A stretch of DNA of 64,000 bases from Astragalus membranaceus (Eukaryota > Streptophyta > Magnoliopsida > Fabales > Fabaceae). Below are positions 21,665 through 32,925 of the stretch, piece after piece; position 1 is the first letter of the stretch, and each line of letters opens with the position of its first letter. The notes below the pieces were generated by a model. The model ran no database searches and had not been told where the DNA came from. It saw nothing but the letters and a program-made list of their open reading frames with translations. The position numbers and the translations under genes were made by a program. The DNA lies in assembly GCA_039519185.1 (NCBI GenBank), contig CM076849.1:118128587-118192586 (forward strand), given 5' to 3'.

Positions 21665-22988
21665 AGATATGTCATTTAATTTGCAATCACTGTGGGGTCC
21701 CAACAGAATTTTTGTCACACTCAATATTCGAACCGAACCCGAGACCTGGGTGTGATCCGAGCCCAGTTAATATGTATATAGGTTTTTGTGTTCCTTAACA
21801 ACACATCACTTCTAATTCTAATTCTAATTCAACTTCAATTTTTTTCAAATTATTTCTAAGTTACCATGGAATTTTCCGCAAATCTTTTTGGGGCTCCATT
21901 TTCTCTCTCTTTTCCTTGATCTCAAATACAAATTATTTGTACATCTTAAAACCGTTCATAAGAATAATCTCCATTGATTTTTTAATCTCCACCCGGAGAC
22001 ATTTTGCCTTTGATAATGATCTCCTTTTTTTACTCTCCATATCTATTGTTATATGGTTTTTTGGGGCTTCACATTATTTCTTTTGATATCAGAGGGAACC
22101 TCGTTTCTCCATCATCACTTTTATTTCGATAATTTTTTTCACTCATTATTTCTCCTCTTCCGTGTTTTCTTTTGCAAGTGTCGTAGTCTACCAAAGCTCA
22201 AATCGACATATTGTCATTGCTACTTATTTGATGGAGCCTCCTCCGGGTGTCCTACAAGAACTGAGTGGACATTCATCTCATGGATTTACTCATGGGCCAT
22301 TGATTCTCTTCCTCAGAGAAGTTAAACATGTATACTATATTATTAGTAATAGATTTTTTTGTCTTATCATATATATGTTTTTTAATTAAAAATATTAGTA
22401 AAATATTAAAATATTCTCACTTTTATGTTTTGATTCATTTGATATTTTTTAGTATATCAAAATATAAAAAGAAGACAATCTTTTATATTTCTATATTAAA
22501 ATATTAAACTATGTTTTTTAGTCATATTTTCAATTTTTTTTCAATTTTATTAGATTTCAATTTATATTTTTTTACAAATTTTAATGCTTTTTTAGGGTCC
22601 TCACAGGGACTGCGAGGATCTAGGGGAACAAGGACATGAACGGGGGAAAGCCCAAGGGCGCCAAGGAGCAAAACTGGCGGAGCACATGGCCCCAAGGGCG
22701 CCAAGGACGGAGAGCGGTGGAGTACTCCCTGCCTCCACCCCGTACCATTGTAATCCCTAAATCTAATACCGATTGCAATAAAAATAGTTTTTTTGTAACA
22801 ATACAATAAAAGTAGGTACATGTGAAAGTTAATAAATTATATTATATTTAATACTAATTTTTAATTTTACTACTTAAATAAGTATGTTAGCATATGTTTA
22901 GATATTAACCTTGGACAACAAATAAAATGTATTAAATATATGTGTAAAAAATATAATGTATTTGGAACAACCTATTTTAAAAATTATA
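21665..22988. other. AT-rich pre-insertion DNA, no gene recognised
   Basis: Mostly AT-rich. 22590-22745 is GC-richer and contains CCCAAGGGCGCCAAGGA twice (about 22650 and 22691), of unknown nature. Short frames at 22053-22389 have no recognisable domain. TTATA at 22984-22988 is the left target duplication of element D. Confidence 0.5.
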
Positions 22989-23939
22989 TGTAACATCCTC
23001 AAAATAATTAATGGAATTATTTGGATGTTAACCCAATTGAATTATTTTAGTACTTGACTGGTAAATTTATTGAGTGTTAAAATTATTTATTGGTTGTCAT
23101 CGGATCGTTAACCGGATAATACGGGTCAAGGACGATTTAGAATCGAAATAAGAAATTAAGGACAATATGGTAATTTTACCACGTTACCACTTATATATTA
23201 AATATATATATATATGTGTGTGTGTGTGAGTGAAAGAAAATAAAGAGAATTAAAAAGAAAGAAAGGATACGCGAGAGAGAAGAGAAACAGAGAGAAAAGA
23301 GAGAAAAGGAAAAAGAAGAGAAAAGAATTGGTATGGAAGAAGAAGAAGAGGAAAAAAGAGGGTACCTAGGTTCATCAAAACGTCTCCCTTCCAACACGAA
23401 AAGTGATCGGCGTTCCTTCCTCTTCAATTTGGTACCAACATCATCACCATCAATTCACTCTCTCTCACTTTGCCATTTTCGAAATTTGGAGAAAAAGGGA
23501 GGTTTTGTGGTTCAAGCTCAAAGGAAAGCCTAGAATGGTGGTGAGGAGCGAGCTCAAGGTGGATTACGCAAATATTGAAGTCCGATTTGGGGTTTCTGAA
23601 GAATTAAAGGTTAGGGTTCAAATTTGGGGTTTATGTGTGAATAGTGAGTGAGGTTGAAGATGACGAATAGTGTCTATTGATTCAAGGATGACTAGGAGCG
23701 AACCCAAAGCATTTTGAGTGCGGAACGAAGTTCAATTCCGTGAATTGGAAGCTAGTTGGTGTTTAGGGTTCGAATGGCGGGATTTTGAGGAATTCGGTAT
23801 TTCGGTCAAAGAGATGTCTCGGGATCGAGTGAAAAGAATGGAAGCGGATTTGGGCGTTGTCGGAGCGTGGAAGTTTATGCGGGGATTGTCACGTCGCAAC
23901 CCGTCCCCATCGCGTCGCGACCAGGCTCAGCTTTGTCGC
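22989..23939 (+). repeat. 5' LTR of D, first part
   Basis: Matches the 3' LTR (52320 onward) up to the insertion of C at 23940. About 345 bp present in the 3' LTR (between about 53230 and 53577) are missing here at about 23890. A TATA-like AT tract with (TA)n(TG)n lies at 23185-23230 and a GA-rich leader follows to 23330. CpG palindromes (TCGCGTCGCGA type) lie at 23890-23922. Confidence 0.92.
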
Positions 23940-24301
23940 TGTTGCGCCCGAAAAAGTCCCCGAGGGAGAACCTTCCTCGTTCACAACTTTTCTTAAGACA
24001 ATGAAGCCGCCACCAATATTTATTAAGGAAAATATTAGGAAAACCTTTTTTGGAAAGCGATTGGTCTTGCGAAACTAGAGAATAGGGTTCGGGGGTCGGT
24101 TACGCGCAGGGAAGGTATTAGCACCCCAGACGTCCTCTCTACTGAGAGGGAACCTTTAATTAAATGTGTGGTTTTTAGTGTATTGACTTGAAAATACTTA
24201 ATTTTGCCTCTCTACTTCTCATTGAAAAAACTCTTTATGAAAATCTTTATTTATTATGAAAAAAAAGGGGGAAAAGTGGTTTTTTAGAAAAAAGTGCTTG
24301 A

Positions 24302-24817
24302 CGGGACATGGCCCGCTCCTACGTATCTCCAGGTGCGATGGAGAACTCAAAGCCACGTAGTTCTTCTGTAGAAAATGTTCGTGTGTTTGGTGTTTTTTAA
24401 TATAGGGGTTTTAGGATTGTGTGATCTGTGTTGAAGGACCACTGGGGGTCTGAAGGGCCGCTGGGGGCTGAAGGAGCGCTGGGGCTCTGAAGGACCACAG
24501 TTCACTTATCCTAAAACGATGATTAACCCGGCCGTACGACCGACTTAATCCCCTACTTTGGAAATAAGATTTTTGATTTTTGAAAGAGATGTGTTTGTAT
24601 TTTTTATTTAGAAATTATTTGTTTTTGCGCTTGACAGGGGCGTGGCCCTGCTCCTACGTATCTCCGGGTGGAGAATCAAAGGCGACGTAGTTCTAGGTTC
24701 TTTTGAAAATAATTGTTGAAAACTTATTGTGAAAATGATTTTTATTTGTTATGCTTGACGGGATGTGACCCGCTCCTACGTATCTCCTGGTGCGATGGAG
24801 AATTCAAAGCTACGTAG
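24302..24817 (-). repeat. Module I structured repeats in C 3' LTR (three copies)
   Basis: Copies at 24302-24360, 24635-24690 and 24759-24817. On the sense strand each has CTACGT ... ACGTAG arms enclosing a TCTCC/GGAGA stem, then a second hairpin. In the outer two copies it is CGGG/CCCG; in the middle copy CAGGG/CCCTG. Confidence 0.85.
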
Positions 24818-24883
24818 TTCTTCTCCGTCCTGAAAAAGGTTTTTGTTTTTTATCTTGTTTAATTTTGAAAATCAAGCTTTCAT

Positions 24884-25111
24884 GATGATCAATTGAGCAA
24901 GGGCTCCAAGTGATCACCACTAGCACTTCATTGGTAACAATCATGCAAGCAAAGGCTTCGCAAGACTACTAACAAAGTTTTTGATTTAGTGAAAATCCTT
25001 AGGAAAATTAGGCATTCATGATGATCAATTGAGCAAAGGCTCCAGGTGATCACCACTAGTACCTCATTGTTAATAATCATGCAAGCAAAGGCTTCGCGAG
25101 ATTATTAACAA
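24884..25111 (-). repeat. Module II hairpins in C 3' LTR (four copies)
   Basis: Type a copies at 24884-24918 and 25020-25054: outer stem GGTGATC/GATCATC, head ACTTG-GAGC-CTTT-GCTC-AATT (CCTT loop in the first). Type b copies at 24931-24975 and 25067-25111: the second has perfect 12-bp arms TTGTTAATAATC/GATTATTAACAA around TCGCG-AAGC-CTTT-GCTT-GCAT. Confidence 0.85.
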
Positions 25112-25389
25112 AGTTTTTGATTTATGGGAAATTATTTTGTCTTGAAGAGAATTAAATTAAAATAAAAAAACGAGAAGGGGGGTGAAATGGTAAAATAGGG
25201 TGTTATTAGAAAGGGGGGCTGTATTATTAAAAATGGGTGGTGTAAAAAGGAAGCCCAGTTCGCATCTGAGGGCCCAGTATGCGAAACTGGGCTTAAGTGA
25301 GGGAGGTATGCGCATGAATTGAAGGGGTGCAAATGTTAATCTGATATTTTTTTTAAAAAACAAATAAATATATAAATATAAACCCTAGC

Positions 25390-26749
25390 TATATAAAGCC
25401 CAACTTAAAAAAAACTAAACCTAATTCATTTTTCCCCCTTTCCACACAGCAGCGCCGCTGCCAAGAGAGAGAGAGAGATTCCAGGCGAAATTTCCGCCTT
25501 GTTCCACGGTGAGAGAGAGATCGACGGCGGGAGTTGCGCCGGTTTCCTGGGAGAGGAAAATGAAAACCGAAGCTTAGAGGAGGAGAGGGAGCGTCGGACC
25601 GGAGACGGCGAACGGAGAATGGTGTTTCTCCGGCGGCGACGAACGCGTGGGGGTGGTCGCGATGGTGATTTCAGGCGGAGGCGGTTCGGTTTTGGGTGGC
25701 TGACGGTTGGGGGATGGATCGAACGAAGTCCAACGGAGGAGTCCGCCACAGGGGGTACTGTGATGGCGCCGGGGACGATGAACGAAAACGGGGAGGTTCA
25801 CCACCGTGGGAAAGAGGAAGATGACGACGGCCCGCGGTGACAGCCGTGTCAGTGTTGGTGGAAGTACGACGGCGGTTGTTATCGTTTCATGGCGGCTGGC
25901 GTTATCTGGAAGGGTTGGCTTCGGTTTAGGGAGAGGAGCTCTTTTCGGATGGCTGCTGGCTTCGGTTTTGTGATGGGTCGCCGGAGTTCATGGTGGAGCT
26001 CGCCGGAGAAGACGACCGGAGCTCCGGCGAACACATTAAGGTTAGTTTTGTTTATATTTTTTTTCTGTTCTTGGCCTATTCTTCTACACATTTCTTTCTG
26101 TTATTATTTTTGATTCTGGTTTCTTAATCATCTAATCTGTATTTGCTCTAATTTATACTATGTTTGATCTTTGCTTCTGGTGATCTCCACATTGGTTCTG
26201 AATGTGTGCCTTTTGGTTTCCTAAGACAAAGAACTAGCCTAGTTTGAAACGAACAGAACACAAACGAAACAAATATAATCTTTTGACAAAATTAATTTCT
26301 AATTTTATGCAAACAGTACCCTAATCAGAGAAAAGAAAAAAACTTGTCTAAATTCGTTTTTGGTTTATTTTGAATATAAACAGAATCTGGATTAGTATCA
26401 TACATATATACAGGTCTTTGATTCTGCAGCCTTTTATAATATAAATGAACCAACCTTTAGTCCAGCCTCAGATTGGTCTCCTAGATTGCTTGATTGTGCT
26501 TGCTGCTGTATCTACTTTGTTGAACTGCTAATGCTTCTTTACTCAAACTTTTCAGCTCTCAGACCTTGAGAAAAACGTGTTTAGGTGATTAGGGTTTCAA
26601 TGTGAAGCCCCAATCCCTATTTCTTAGTGATTTTTGCAGTTGTATGCATCTGTGATCCTCTCTTTTGCTGTGGACTGACTGTTTGTTTATATTAAAAACT
26701 TAGGTCTTGGCACTAATTGCTTTTGACCAGGCTTTGAATTATTTTTCAG
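25390..26749 (+). promoter_or_regulatory. Antisense TATA, GC-rich exon-like block and intron-like block in C LTR
   Basis: Plus strand: TATATAAAG at 25390-25398, then a purine/GC-rich block (25430-26040) unlike the rest of the element, then AAG/GTTAGT at 26041 followed by 700 T-rich bases and TTATTTTTCAG at 26749, as in a plant intron. Frames inside (for example 25499-25840) show no known domain. It might be a captured host 5' gene segment, or chance features in a U3. The same TATA tract reads TTTATATAG on the element's sense strand and could serve it too. Confidence 0.4.
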
Positions 26750-27438
26750 GTTTTGAAGCGGATCGACCTAGGCCCAGCAGCTTGGGGAGCAGCTGCTGGA
26801 AATCCTAAATCTGCTGCTGCTGCCTATTATTATTTGCATTTTCGGATTTGTATTTTTGATATTTTTAGTATTATCATTTTTTGTATTTTTTGGACATTTG
26901 GACATCTTGGGCACTATTAAATTGTAAATAAACAATAAACAGAATTTTTTTGACATTTTTGATACTATATTTACTAATGAAAATAGACAAAGTAAAAATA
27001 ATAAAAGAAATTGGGCCAAATACAAAAGTGATATCGGACCCAACTAGACAAGTGCGTGAGAACGAGGCCCAAATAGAATAAATAAGCCCGTTGACCACTA
27101 AACGCTAAAATTATCTCAGAATTGCGTTCTTAAGCCCAAATTGAAACGACAAGCCCGACCGCGAGAAAAATGACTTTGTTAGTCCCAATTAGGTTCGACT
27201 AAATCCAAATACGAAGATTAGATTGAAGAACGCACGAAACGATCGATCATTCGCGTGCATGCCTAATTTAAAACAACGGTATTTCGATTTAGTTGAACAG
27301 GGTCATTGAAATTGACCAGGATTAGTAACTGAGACGCCATACTGATAATTCTCGTAACCACGCGACTTCAAAACACGATTTACAAAAAATAAACGACTAA
27401 AACTAGAAAAGGAAGACGGACAAAATTGGGGTATAACA

Positions 27439-27455
27439 GCTGCCCCTCTTTATTT
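27439..27455 (-). other. Polypurine tract of element C
   Basis: The minus strand reads AAATAAAGAGGGGCAGC directly before the 3' LTR, the same tract as in E and F. Confidence 0.9.
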
Positions 27456-27571
27456 GGATTTTGACAAGGAATATGAGTTGGCCGAAACATATTCCGAGGC
27501 AAAATAGAAATAAAGAATTCAGAAATTATACCAATTTTGTCTACCTAGAGAAACCTGAGGCAAACAAGGTA

Positions 27572-27687
27572 AAACGGGCACTTGGCGTGCAGAAAGCGGT
27601 AAACGGGCACTTGGCGTGCAGAAAGCGGTAAATGGGCACTTGGCGTGCAGAAAGCGGTAAATGGGCACTTGGCGTGCAGAAAGCGGT
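27572..27687 (-). repeat. 29-bp minisatellite, four copies
   Basis: Copies start at 27572, 27601, 27630 and 27659 (plus-strand unit AAACGGGCACTTGGCG followed by TGCAGAAAGCGGT). It lies about 120 bp from the polypurine tract, in the 3' internal region known to be repeat-prone in Ogre elements. A degenerate relative may lie at about 60110-60170 in F. Confidence 0.9.
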
Positions 27688-30600
27688 AAATTGCCCAGGC
27701 TGCCTAAAACCTGTAATCCTTAAACGGACTCTTGACGAATCCGAGTTTGCACGTGGCTTTGAGGAGCACGCTCTTCCTGTTGGCCTTTTCGAGCGACCGG
27801 GGGGATCGTTATCAGCTCCGGAACTGATATACTGATCAATGCACGGCGTCCACTGTATCTTAGGCTGATACAAGTATTCCGTTGAACCTCACATGGGGCT
27901 GCGGTCCATCGCGTTGCTCGTACGCGACGTGAGACCTGGGCAGAAGGGAGCGATGATCTCTGTGCTCCGATCCGCAATGCGCGCTTGAGCGCTCTCTTTT
28001 CTTTTCTCTCTTTTGGCTTCTCTTTTTGCTCTTTTAAGGATCACGGGTATGCGAATGCAATGACATGCAAAGGAAAACCCCCTTTTTTTTTTTTTGAAAT
28101 GGGGATATTGTTGTAAAATGATGAATGATATGAAATGATGAAGGACATGGGATGTTCTAGCTTTCTTTTCTTCTATGACATGCCAGTATTGATGTGATGC
28201 AACAGTATTGCTTTGATGTTTGAATGCAAATGTATGCGGTGATTGATGCTTTGATGAATGGAATGCTCCTGTTCTAACTTCTGTTTGTTTCTTTTTGCTT
28301 CTTCTATGAAATGCAGACATTAATATGATGCAATGCTCTGATGTTTGATGCAATGATTCTTGTTCTTTTTTTTTTATGGGAATGCTAACGTTAATATGAT
28401 GCATATGCACTGCTTTAATGTTTGATGATTGAATGACAAAGGAATGCTTTGTGAAATGATGAATGACATGGAATGCTTTTGTCTTTTCTTTATTTTCTTT
28501 TTGCTTTCTTTGTTTTTTCTGTGAAATATCTGATGCAAAATGTAATGCTCTAATGATGAATGACATGTAAAGATTTTCTTCTTTTCTTTTTATGAAGTGC
28601 GAACATTAACATGATGCCAATGCAATGAAAAGATTTCTGCTTTTTCTGTGCAACTGACGTGAAATTTATTTATTTATTTATTTATTTATTTTTTTATTTT
28701 TTTTTGCTATATGCAAATGTAATGCTTTGATGCATATGCTATAATGCCTATATGCATGAGGTAAACATTTTTGTGATGATGAGATGCGAGACTTTGAATG
28801 CAAGGAATTGAGATGACTATTGCCCATTCTGTTGAAAAACTGAATTTGATTCAAACTCCGGTGTTCTCAAGGTTTTTATTTACAAACAACCTCATTTGTT
28901 TTCTCCTTCTTTCCATGATGACTGAATTTTAGATATCACGTAAACAACTGGTGTTCTCTCTTTTTGAAGCATTGTCTAGTAAGCATGCATAAGAGTGCAA
29001 ATGTTAATGAATGAGTCAGTTAACTTGGAATTGGTTTAGGGCATGGACTTTTAGGGCAAGTGAAGGAATGACAGACATGGTTATTGCCGAAGCTTATGAG
29101 GGACCAAGAGATACAAGATTGCCCCAATTCAGGTCTTTGAAGAGTGAATAATTTGCCCCTGTCTAGTGGTGACAACAACTAGGGGTGTAGAAGATGATGA
29201 ATTGGGAACGTTTTGGCTCTTTGGGATGAAAGCTGGAATGAAAGGGGTTTCGCTTCAACCCACGGAATTTGATGTTGCCCCAGTCATAACAAGGACAAAG
29301 CTGCCCCAATCAGAACGACAAGGTCTTGCTTAGGATAGTGAGTTGAGAGGTTGCCCCGGTGAAGTTTTTATGGGAATGAATGAGGTGAAGGAATGGGAAT
29401 GACATTGACAACTGGAGTGACATAAGACTAGGGTGTGTGGGTGGTGAAGAGAATGCCCCAACTTTGGGTCTGAGTGGTATTCTCAGTGCAAATCTTTGGT
29501 TCTCTATTGATGTCTTGACTTTTGGTGCGAAAGAATCCTTACCTGGTGATCACTAAACCTTGTTCTAATGCACCTTGAATGTGTTTTGGAGTGCAAGTCC
29601 CTCTTTTTTTATTTTGTCAGCTTTCTTTTTTCTGACTGTTCGTTTTTGTTTCCTCAGTTCTCTTTTTTCTGAGGGTTTATTCTTTCTTGATCAGCTTTCT
29701 TTTTTCTGATCGTTTGTTTTTCTTTTGAGCAAACACATTGTACATAGATAAACTTGTTTGTCCTAAGATTAGAATTCGAGTGAACAAAAGCAACTGGTCT
29801 TTGATCGGAATGGACTTTTCCGGATTGTGGTGTTTTGTGAAGGAAGGAGGGTTAAGCTTAATGAAGTGTTTGAGGCTAATGGGAAGATGAGTTTTGTTTG
29901 GCGTTGATTGACGGTAATGGTCTATGAGGAAGATGGTTATTGGGCTTGTTTGGGCTCTGTTAAAGCAAATTCGTGTCTCATGGTAGAATGACTAAGGGGT
30001 TTGATGTTGAGGCCAAAGGAAGTGTTTGAAGGTTTATGGAATCAGGTGTTGGAATGATGAAGTGTTTGAAGGTCTATTTAGACAAGGATCTTTTGTATTT
30101 TGTGGTAACATGTACCAGCTCACCACTTACATTTCTTTTGTATTTTCTTCTGTTTTGGGATTTTCATTTTTGAATCCCCTTTTTTGATTTTCTCTTTTTC
30201 CTCTTCTTTTTTCTTTTTGTTTTATGATTCTTTTCTTTCTTTGACTCGGGTGAGCTGATAAAAAGTGATTCACTGTTTTTTTTATTTGGGGTGATCCTTG
30301 TCTAGGGTGATTTTTGGATTTTGGTTTTTCTTGGCTCAAGGTGGGTAGGAAAGGGACTTTCTGGGATTTTGGGGTTTTTGAGGAGATGGCCAAACTTTAT
30401 TTCAAATCCCGATTGCTTATTTTTATAAGACTTAACTTTAGAACAATAACTTATCTATCTTAATGTGTTTGCTCTTTTTTCCTTTTTGTGCCCTAATTTT
30501 TGCCTGGGCCGCTCTTTGCGAGTTTTCAGTCCACCGGGCGCTCCTTTTTGCCTAGGCCGCCCTTTGCGGGTTTTCAACCTAGCGAGCTTATTTTATTGTT

Positions 30601-31714
30601 TATTATATTATTATTATTATTATTATTTTTTTGAGAGACTTGCACTAAAGGAATATGACATTAATCAAGGGGAATTAATGATCACAGACTTGCCCTAGCA
30701 TGGAGGATTTGAACCAAAAGTCAAATACGCACTAATGCGGAGAATATGCACTTTATGGGTGGACGGGGCGGGACCCGACTTGGACGAGAAACTGTGGTAA
30801 GGGAGGAAAACCAACGGACTCAAACAAGAGAATGTACTCATAGCATGCACGCTCATTAGAAGAATGCTTCACAGAGAGTTACATCAGTTAAAAATTTGTT
30901 TTTTTTCTTTGACACACTATTTCAGTCTTTTGTCATAGAATGGATGGGATGCAGTGCCTTTGAAAGAAATGCAAATGAGCTATTGATTTGAAAAACTGAG
31001 TGCCTTGGAACAACTTGAGTTTGCAACCAAGTAAGGATAAACTTTTTCAAAAAGGATGATTGTTTCGCAAGAACGTCTCGCTTCTCATCACAACTCTTAT
31101 TTTATGCAGTGAATGAATGAACAAATTATGATATGCAAGTATGATGCAAATGCATGGAGAATGACCACTCGAAGAGTGTGGCTTATTAAATAATTTTGTT
31201 ATTTTTAATGCAAGACAAAACATGGAATGCCAATGCGAATGATGCAAGAATGATGCCCCCTTTTTTTTCAAAATGATTTTTGATTTTTGATTTTTTTATT
31301 TTTTTATTTTTAGAGGCGAGGCAAGGTATGAAATGCCAATGCCCCTTTTTCTTTTGAATGATGAAAGATGCAGGAATGATGCTTTTCTCTAAATGATGGT
31401 GATTTTTTTTTTTATTTAGAGGCAAGGCAAAGTATGAAATGCCAATGCCCCTTCCTTTGTTGAAAGATGCATGTATGGAGGAATGATGTATTTGAACCAA
31501 AGTGATGAGGTTAATGAAATGGTGCATGAATGCTACATTTTGATGATGATTTTTATTCATGATTATGAATGAGATGCTTTCTTGTTTTCATTTTTTTTGT
31601 GCAATGAGATGCATGATACTCACAATGATTTTCTTTTTTTGGAACATGATTTTGAAAATTATTTGGAGATGCAAATGATTTATTGGAAAAAGGGTTTTAG
31701 AAAAATGTGCTTGA

Positions 31715-31772
31715 CGGGGTATGACCCGCTCCTACGTATCCCCATTGTAATGAGGAATCAAAGCTTACGTAG
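31715..31772 (-). repeat. Module I copy in the C 5' leader
   Basis: Sense strand: CTACGTAAG ... ATACGTAG arms with inner stem TCCTCATT/AATGGGGA (one T-G pair), different from the LTR copies, then CGGG/CCCG. It lies about 1.15 kb downstream of the primer site. E has a copy in the corresponding place. Confidence 0.8.
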
Positions 31773-32904
31773 TTCTACTGTGTCTTTTTTGAAATAATGC
31801 TTATGCATAAATGTCTCATCTTGGATGAACTTGACGAGGATTTTTTTTGCATGATTATAAATGAAATGCTTATGCTATGCAGATGATAATTATTTTTTGT
31901 TTTATCTTTATGTAATGAAAGGGAATGCAAGATGAATTTTTTTTCAAACTTTTATTAGATGCAAATGCAATGGTGCGAAACGATGTGAATGCGAAATGAT
32001 GTGGATGCGAAATGATGTGTCATTTACATAAAAAGAGGGTAAGAAAATAAGGATATTATTTTCTACGATTTTGAAATAGAGTTTAAGAAAAAGGAATGCC
32101 TAAACTAATGCAACAAACAAAGGCGTGCCCCCGTGTCCTACAAAGGGTGGGAATCCTAGGGTCTAAAGTCGACGAAAGGGGTAATCCTCCCATGTAGGTT
32201 CTAATCACTTCCTTACAATGGCAACCAAGAGCTAAAGTCTCTCTCATGATGGCACCCACAATCGTAGAAAGCTACCGAGTGTGAGGCATCATGACAAAGC
32301 GCACTCTTGGGCGGAACTTTCATGAGGGCCATACAGACAAAGGTCTACGAATGGCAGTCACTAATCGTTCCCACTCTCCTAGGTTTTTGTTCAGACCTTG
32401 GGTTTTAGGCCCCACTCAATGCTCACAAGTATAGGATGTGAAGTGTGTGTCGAGGGCACAACACCCAGAAATAACTACCCTTCCCCACCTGCAGATGAAA
32501 ATCCAGAGCAGTCCAGACAAATAGCATGTTGTTTATCCTAGGGTTCAATATCGATCCAATATAAACTAATCTAGGGTGCCAATAACAATGCACTACTTAC
32601 CTCAAGAAAGGGAGCAAAGAAGAAGGGGACATGATAAGAAAGGGGAAGTATGCATGTTCTTACCATAGGAAAGGGAGCAGAGAAGAAGGGGACATGATAA
32701 GAAAGGGGAAGAAATGCATGAGGGAACTAAGCAAAGAAGTAACTATCTATTGCAAAAGCAAACATAGAATAAGAATGCACATGGACGTAACATGCTTATG
32801 AAAAAGGAAAAAGAAGAGAGGCAAAGCAAGATATTCAAATCAATCATATAAACCACACATTTAATTAGTTAGGCTTGACCCACTTTTAAAAAAATTTTTT
32901 TAGA

Positions 32905-32923
32905 GTCCCCAGTGAAGTCGCCA
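32905..32923 (-). other. Primer binding site of element C
   Basis: The minus strand reads TGGCGACTTCACTGGGGAC two bases after the 5' LTR. This is the Ogre/Tat-type site, reported as complementary to a tRNA-Arg; the tRNA assignment is from memory of the family, not tested. Confidence 0.85.
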
Positions 32924-32925
32924 GC

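Larger units (their letters stand above)
23940..27438 (-). repeat. 3' LTR of element C
   Basis: In sense (minus) order: a U3 of about 2 kb holding a GC-rich, gene-like antisense module, a TATA-like tract near 25390, module II hairpins (25111-24884), three module I copies (24817-24302), a 21-bp CCTTCAGA-type minisatellite (about 24500-24433), then the U5 end. Two tandem 136-bp units (about 24876-25140) each contain one type a and one type b module II hairpin. Confidence 0.92.
27456..32904 (-). other. Non-coding internal region of element C
   Basis: No retroviral domain is found in any frame; the longest frame (28566-27889, 225 codons) is low-complexity. 27720-27930 is homologous to the 3' internal part of F (59790-60060). 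29155-29190 is homologous to E at 46740-46775. 28100-28760 and 31100-32040 are rich in ATGATGCAAATG-like text. A module I copy lies at 31715-31772. The order of segments matches element E reversed, so the non-coding interior is conserved in the family. Confidence 0.8.

Noticed and set aside
25499..25840. 113-codon frame repeated identically at 34485-34826
   Set aside because: Identity comes from the two LTRs being near-identical, so it is no evidence of coding selection. No domain is seen; kept only as part of the antisense module.
27889..28566. 225-codon open frame on the minus strand
   Set aside because: Lys/His-rich low-complexity translation of ATGATGCAAATG-like DNA, no domain and not conserved as a frame in E.
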